Below, in pieces: positions 58,535-64,000 of a stretch of DNA of 64,000 bases (its first letter is position 1; each line of letters opens with the position of its first letter). Origin of the DNA: Phymatolithon calcareum (Eukaryota; Rhodophyta; Florideophyceae; Hapalidiales). The DNA is taken from contig OZ345358.1 in NCBI GenBank assembly GCA_977006965.1, positions 1,054,001 to 1,118,000 of the forward strand, read 5' to 3'. Under the pieces are notes generated by a model, which saw nothing but the letters and a program-made list of their open reading frames with translations, searched no databases and was not told the DNA's origin. A program made the position numbers and the translations under genes.

Positions 58535-58678
58535 TGATGGCATGGCTTCATCGCACAAGGTGCTTTTAGCTTGAGAAACGACTTGTTATTTAGTCGTACT
58601 AACTAGCAGACAAAGTGAGATGATCATCAACACTTTTTGCGAGCAAAAAGCACTTGTCTCGATGAAGCCATGGCATCA
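58535..58678. repeat. 144-bp foldback element
   Basis: Arms starting TGATGGCATGGCTTCATCG and ending CGATGAAGCCATGGCATCA pair over about 38 bp (GTGCTTTT/AAAAAGCAC follows inside) around a loop of about 65 nt. No clear target duplication was found. Confidence 0.7.
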
Positions 58679-60007
58679 AATTCTTAATAGAGGCTCAAAG
58701 CCATTGCCTTGGGCATGAATTGGCCAGAGACGACGGATGTACAGTCGTCGATATACTCTTGGGAGGTTGTGCCCCAGGGCTCTGGAATCGCCTCTTGCCA
58801 TATTTCATTCTTATTACTTGACAATGGTTCCCAATCCAGTTGTAGCGCCCGCTGTTATGTCGCTGTCCCAAGGCGGTCTCTTTTTCCTCTCGCGACTGTA
58901 CGCCGCACAACATGGATCGCGATAGTCATGCTGCTCGTGGTAGGTGATCTGTTGGGCCATGCTTGCACGTGTCTCTCGTGTGTCTATGCGCTGCATCGCT
59001 GTCTTTTGCGTAGGTTGTAGTATATAAGCTAGTTAGTTCCTTCCTCTGAGTAAAGGAAGGTGGGGGGGTTCTGGATTTCGGCTCGAATGCTCGGCTCGTA
59101 GCACGCTCAACGTGGCCTGCACGGCCCTTCGACCACGCGGAGTCGGAGCTCTTCCCAACCTTCTTGGACGCAACCGTAGTCATGCAAGCCAGCACGGAGA
59201 CAACTGCGCTCAAGTTCCCTTTTCCCTTTTTCGTGCGTCTGTACCAAAGTTGACGGCCAAGCCATGGTCGCCGCCTGAAGACGACGTCGTCCCGGCCCGT
59301 CTTTTCCTTCTTCCCTTCTTTTGTTCGTCTTGTCGTAAAAGGCACAGTGTCGTCCGTTCGGCTATCACCACGCTCATCTTTCCCCATTCGTGAAGGCTCG
59401 CGCTCGTGTTCGTTCCGCTCGACCACTGGAGTTCCCGCAAGGCTACCGCGCTTATCCTCAACACCTGGACGATTGCGTTGCGCTCGTTGAGCTTCCGAAG
59501 CCCAGTACAGCGCAGCCTCGCGCCCGTGTCTGATCACCGCGCCCGCTTGTGTTCCCGCAAAGCCATGGAGTGCTCCGATGCTGATCTACACGCTTACTCT
59601 GTCTGTTTGTCCTGGAGGTTTTGTTTGCTTGTCTTTTTTTCCTCCTCTTTTGTCTTGTCTCTACCGCTCTTTTCTTCTCTCTCATCTCTTGGGCTTTTCT
59701 CTCCCATGTGGCGTCGGGTTTTTTGGAGCCTGCCGCTACACCAGGGCACACGTGGCGAACTACGACCCTGTGGAGGTGACCGGCATGGTGATTAAAACGA
59801 TGAAACGACATATAATGAATTCGCTTTATGGCCCGATCATGTAGAGGCAGAGAAATTGAAGCCTGAATTCGTAGTATGAAGTGGTCTCCAATACATTGGA
59901 TGGTCGGGTTGTACGAGGCAAGGTAAAACAAGCTTGAGGCCAGTTCCTGAACATTGAGCTCTCATCTATTACAGTCTTCCTGACTTCAGAGTTGGCGCAC
60001 TCTTGTA
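58679..60007. other. 1.3-kb spacer upstream of the MFS gene
   Basis: Open frames occur on both strands, but none shows a motif or a domain. A long pyrimidine-rich tract (59590-59715 region) and GC-richer sequence may include the promoter and leader of the transporter gene. Confidence 0.4.
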
Positions 60008-61402
60008 ATGGTCGACGCACACACTGGTCTCCTTGAAAATGATAACTCTTCCACCATGCGATGGTCTGTTGCTCTCGCTGCAGCCCTAATGAATGGCGTG
60101 CAAGCCGGTGCATTCTTTATGACGCCTACCACTCTCATGTCAGCAATCGCCGCAGACTTCGGGCTAAAGCCATCTCTCTCCGCTGTAGCTATCGCCCTCG
60201 GAAAGATATCCTATGTTCTTTTGCTCGTTCCAGGAGGAATTTTCGTCGACTATTTTGGACCGCGGCGCTGCGTTCTAATTGGACTAGTGGGAATGGCTAT
60301 TCTTCTATCCTTTTACTCCACGCTCATCAAATCATTCTCAGGCCTTATCATTCTACACGCTTTACTTGCTACCTCAGCATGCATCAGTGGAGTGCCTGTT
60401 TATTCTCTTTTTATTGCACAGTGGTTTCAATCCAACATTGGTTTGGCCATGGGACTTGTGCTTGCCGGTTACTCAGCCGCTGGAACTCTTGTACCTGCTT
60501 TTCTGGGTCCGATTGCAAGTCAATTTGGATGGCGCGTTGCTATGGGATGTATGGCGTGCGTCCTCTGGCTTGTAGGACTGCCGATTGCCTTCTTTTTTCT
60601 TCGTGAAAACCATGACCAAATCGAACGGCGACCACTCTGGAGAAGACCGACTCAGAGTTCCCTTCCTGGCACATCGCAGGACTCTCTGACATCGCGCACC
60701 GTACTCAACGATAATGTACCGCTTCTTACTCCCGACGGAGTGTACGAGGAAAGTTTTCAGACCTCGCACTGGATACTTGCAGGTTTCGCTCTGTCTTACA
60801 TTCTTTTGCAGTACTCTTTTGGATGCTTCGCTGAGAACATTATTTTTTTCTTGCACACTGACTGCAACATGTCTCTGGCAATCGCATCCCTTTATTTCAG
60901 TGCTCTCAATTTTTCTTCATTTTTGGCAAAGCTTGTGGGTGGCTATATCGGCGATCGACTTGATCGATTTCTCGTCGCAGCAGCAACAAGCGGCTTGGCA
61001 GGAGTCGGAGCTTCTGTTTTGTTCTGCACAGAAAAAGGTATCGATGAGCATTCTAGACCTTACTTGACAGATTCAAATATCACAATTCTCATGTTCGTCG
61101 TTCTGTTCGGAATCGGATACGGTGCAACCTTCAATTCCCTGTATGCACTGGTACCCATAGTTTTTGGAAGAACGAACCTCGCCATCAAGCAGAGCACACT
61201 TTTCGGGCTCGGACTAGCAGGTAATTCTGTTGGATCGGTGCTGACTGGGGTCCTACGAGAAAAATACGGCACATATCAGATCCCGTTTCTAGTCTCCACA
61301 ATTATGTGCATGGCAAACTTTTTCACTCTCAATATTACACGCGCAGTTTGGAAATGGAAATTACAAAATGCAAACTGCGTGCTTGTCAGGTCACCTCGCT
61401 AG
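60008..61402 (+). CDS. Major facilitator superfamily transporter
   Basis: ATG 60008 opens a 464-residue intronless frame with about 12 hydrophobic segments in two halves (about residues 20-200 and 253-450), joined by a polar loop (about 201-250, RPTQSSLPGTSQDSLTS). MFS motif A appears as GGIFVDYFGPRR (76-87) and in weaker form as GGYIGDRLDR (311-320). The pattern GVPVYSLFIAQWF, GLAMGLVLAGYSAAGTLVPA and GYGATFNSLYALVPIVFG resembles monocarboxylate/oxalate-formate-type MFS carriers. Substrate cannot be told from sequence here. A plasma-membrane or organelle location is possible; the short N-terminus has no clear targeting peptide. Confidence 0.88.
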   Translation: MVDAHTGLLENDNSSTMRWSVALAAALMNGVQAGAFFMTPTTLMSAIAADFGLKPSLSAVAIALGKISYVLLLVPGGIFVDYFGPRRCVLIGLVGMAILLSFYSTLIKSFSGLIILHALLATSACISGVPVYSLFIAQWFQSNIGLAMGLVLAGYSAAGTLVPAFLGPIASQFGWRVAMGCMACVLWLVGLPIAFFFLRENHDQIERRPLWRRPTQSSLPGTSQDSLTSRTVLNDNVPLLTPDGVYEESFQTSHWILAGFALSYILLQYSFGCFAENIIFFLHTDCNMSLAIASLYFSALNFSSFLAKLVGGYIGDRLDRFLVAAATSGLAGVGASVLFCTEKGIDEHSRPYLTDSNITILMFVVLFGIGYGATFNSLYALVPIVFGRTNLAIKQSTLFGLGLAGNSVGSVLTGVLREKYGTYQIPFLVSTIMCMANFFTLNITRAVWKWKLQNANCVLVRSPR

Positions 61403-62249
61403 CATCAGTGGGAAAGGACATTCATGTGAACAGAGTCCAAGCAAGCTGAAAAGAGGCTTTAAAATACCTTGTTCGAAATTTATTTTATTCATCATGAGAC
61501 GTGCGCAAACAAGATTATATACCTTCGAACGAGAATGGACTCTAATGATCATAATCCCTCCATCGAATTTTAACACTGTTGCAAGAATAGTAAGTTTGCT
61601 GTCTTGGTTCAATGTGCACATGGGCAACAAGGTTATTAGCCTGGATTGCAAAGCACCAGGCATCTATGGGTAGAGGAGACATAGCTCACACTTACTGCGC
61701 GGGATCATTGTATGATAGCTTTATCTCGAGGCATAGTCGACGATGCCGACGCGAGGGAGAAAGAGGGATCATCAAGTTCAAACCATTTCCATCCCACCAT
61801 CTCGGTGAAGATCCAACGTTCGCCAAAAGCGGGAGGCGAGACCTCTTACCCTACCTCGCGAGTAGGGGGAGATACCAGCTAGCGATCCGACGATCGGTTG
61901 GCATCTCCGCGAAACGCATTAGTGCTCCGACGAGCATTGCGTTTGGCACTTGCAGGTTACCGGCCCAAGTTCTGTCCCCGTCTACGACCGGTGTGCGTTC
62001 CCGTTCCACTCCGTGTACTACAAGTGAATCGTATCGATATATGGTTCAGCCATGTTCATTAAACCCACGAACATCGAATTTAGCGGTCCGCTGCTTAACA
62101 TGTTGAAGACCAGCGACAAACACCAATAGAAAAATCCCGCGGTGATATAGTACTTTTGCCATCTGCGGCGTGGCGGAATGTACGGACATTTTGAGAATGC
62201 CATCGACCGTTCTCATTTTGAATTTATCACCTGCGGAATAGTGGAAAAA
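61403..62249. other. Spacer, no recognised gene
   Basis: A 164-codon frame (61612-62106) without motif or clear start was judged doubtful. Nothing else is seen. Confidence 0.4.
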
Positions 62250-62480
62250 CAGCGATTATTTCGGTATGATACAGGCAAGAATGTTGAGGTCGCAGGTTCG
62301 AGTCGTGTCACAAGCAAGAATTGAATATTGTTCCCTGAAGGGCACACGGATGTCGCTGAATATTCGTGTGCCGCAGTATTCGAGGGAAGCAGTTACGCGA
62401 GCACGCAGGATAAACCCAGTCAAGAAGCATCTTAGTAACCCCCTTGATGTTGAATAACGTACACTTTGTGCATTTCAGAG
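62250..62480 (+). repeat. SINE A, 5'-truncated copy
   Basis: It begins TATTTCGGTATGATACAGGC, keeps the B box GGTTCGAGTCGTG and the body, and ends TTGATGTTGAATAACGTACACTTTGTGCATTTC. That end matches the part of the copy at 7919 that continues after the piggyBac-like element. It lacks the A-box half. Confidence 0.7.
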
Positions 62481-62723
62481 CCAAAGACATATGATGGAGT
62501 TGGGTCGGACACATCCTTAGGATGGACGAAAGTCGCTTGGTTCCTCAAGTGCTACTTCACTGCGTCCGGCCAACCCCAGAGTCAATATTTGGCGACGTCC
62601 CGGACCTCGACGTGCGAACAGCAGTCAAACTCGCAGCAAGTAGTTTAGAATGGATGAAGCTTAGGCCCTCAAAGTGTTGCTAGCCCCACAAGGGGAATAC
62701 CAAGAATGAATGAATGAATGAAT
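62481..62723 (+). pseudogene. LINE ORF2 C-terminus with (GAAT)n tail
   Basis: The frame through 62495 reads WVGHILRMDESRLVPQVLL, then PDLDVRTAVKLAASSLEWMK, and stops at TAG 62681-62683. It is the terminal block of an RTE/Jockey-type non-LTR protein. A 3' UTR of about 22 bp and an AATGAATGAATGAATG tail follow. This looks like a 5'-truncated LINE insertion with its true 3' end. Confidence 0.75.
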
Positions 62724-64000
62724 GTACAGTTGAGATATCCTGCAATACAGAGAGAAAGAAATACCTGGGTGTCGAGCAATTAGGTGTGGTCCAGTCCAAG
62801 TTTTTGTTATTCTATCTGGACTACAACGACGTGGTTAGTCATCCCTTGTTCGAGACACGCAACATTTATTATGTTTATTGCAGTAGTACTCATTGGACTG
62901 ATTTCGTGATAGCTCTCTTTCGTGTTTATTAGGAACACAAGTGTTTACCCGCGTTGAGTGACGAAATCAGCGTAACAGAAAAGATATAAAATCCCTCTGG
63001 GAGTTCCTCACTGAGAAGGAACCCAAGCATCAAGAAGAAAACTGAAACCAATTCAAGAAATCTAGCCCGAGCTAGTGCGGATAATACCGCACGCCAGAGA
63101 CGGTGTGTTGCACTCGTCGTGGACACAGCTCTCGATTCATAGACACTTTGGGCACTACAATCGTGGATCCGATTATCCTCCAAAGATCCTGCTTCTGGCT
63201 CTGAATCCAGGACGACAATCTCTGATATCATCTAAGTCATCTCGCCGATGGGAAAGCTTGGATTCGCTTGTCATCAGGCTGATATTGGACTACGTCATCT
63301 CGCTCACTTGAGAAAGTTTGGCTATATGTATATCGGGTACTTCATTTACCAGCAAGGCTGAACCAGTAAACCTGTGGTATATCCAACCAAGACGAGTTCG
63401 CTCGCCTGACGGATAATACATAAGTGCAAAGTGACATTGGGCATAGCGATGACCGAGAAAGGGGAATCAGATTCCATCTTGGTCGAAAGAATCAAGAAGT
63501 TGAGAAATGTGCTGGGAACCCCAAGATGGCTCGGGTCTTTTTCGAATGCAGTACATTCGGCAAGATCTATAAGGCAGTACAAAGTGCCTTTCCAGTTACG
63601 CTGGGAATACGCATTGAATCTGACACCATGGAGACCCAAAGCAGATTTTTAAGTCAAGAACATCGAGTAGAAATTCTTCGGTAAGCCGGGAAAAAAGTAC
63701 AGAAAGGAGCAGGACATTGTGCCACATTCTGCAACCAAGGGACGGGAGACATAATCCAGTCGAATATTAGTGCGAATACTAATAGGGCGCCCTAACAATC
63801 TCTCCCAATGTCAATCTCTCCTTCATGTTTGTGGAGCAATTGCACTGAACTGAACGAACCATTTTGCTAACACTCTCCGCGCAAGACATAACACGCAATG
63901 CATGATTTGTACCTAAATCTACGGCAACGGTCAGAATCGACTACGCGCACACCCTCGTGAATGAATATGTCCGGATCTCAACGTGCACTATCGGTGACAC
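62724..64000. other. 1.3-kb terminal region, no recognised gene
   Basis: Several short frames are open (for example 63431-63652), without motifs, ATG contexts or repeats shared with the rest of the window. Nothing could be supported. Confidence 0.4.

Noticed and set aside
58926-59537. A 203-codon - strand ORF upstream of the MFS gene
   Set aside because: Composition is Arg/Lys/Thr-rich without motifs, overlapping frames on both strands are equally long, and no start context stands out.
61612-62106. A 164-codon + strand ORF
   Set aside because: No domain, signal or conservation could be seen, and its end runs into repeat-derived sequence.

Overview
The window reads as eukaryotic nuclear DNA. 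Most genes are intronless. One gene (MPC1) needs a single 85-bp GT..AG intron, and gene-bearing sequence is mixed with dense, nested transposable elements of many classes. No bacterial operons or Shine-Dalgarno sites are seen. The intron-poor gene style, moderate GC and TE load would fit a florideophyte red alga (Chondrus-like). That assignment is an inference with modest confidence; nothing here is diagnostic.

Positions 1-49416 are a tandem segmental duplication. The unit is about 7.7 kb and ends inside a PRP4-type (PRPF4B-like, CMGC family) protein kinase gene. Four kinase copies lie on the + strand (270, 17875, 38382, 47989). The first three are all cut at the same codon and joined to the same foreign sequence (junctions near 1489, 19097 and 39607). 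Only the last copy (47989-49416) keeps the native kinase C-terminus. This is the pattern expected when a duplication breakpoint lies within the gene. Each unit also carries a 210-bp foldback, a gene on the - strand for a secreted or membrane protein with three C-terminal membrane segments (copies at 4126, 32793, 44081), and a 5'-truncated LINE with an (AATCC)n tail just upstream of the kinase.

Later insertions have stretched the units by different amounts. Because the other units preserve empty sites, many insertions can be delimited to the base: an apparently intact piggyBac-like transposon (8156-10738) and a decayed relative (40962-42912), both flanked by CTAG duplications; a decayed chromodomain-type Ty3/gypsy element (11189-16604); a hAT transposon (19629-21870) with an 8-bp target duplication; a Copia element on the - strand (23611-30705) that carries an antisense ORF and a histone H3-tail-like segment; two hAT-type MITEs; two pogo/Tigger-like elements; two tRNA-like SINE families; and several foldbacks. 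Subtracting them gives about 7.76 kb for unit 1 and 7.65 kb for unit 3. Unit 2 has lost about 2 kb.

Positions 49417-64000 are mostly single-copy. They hold a mitochondrial pyruvate carrier 1 gene (convergent with the intact kinase), a small acidic helical protein, a secreted Lys-rich protein with a Cys-rich C-terminal domain, a 12-TM major facilitator transporter, LINE and SINE debris, a 39-bp minisatellite and long spacers in which no gene was recognised. No rRNA, bona fide tRNA or CRISPR array was found.
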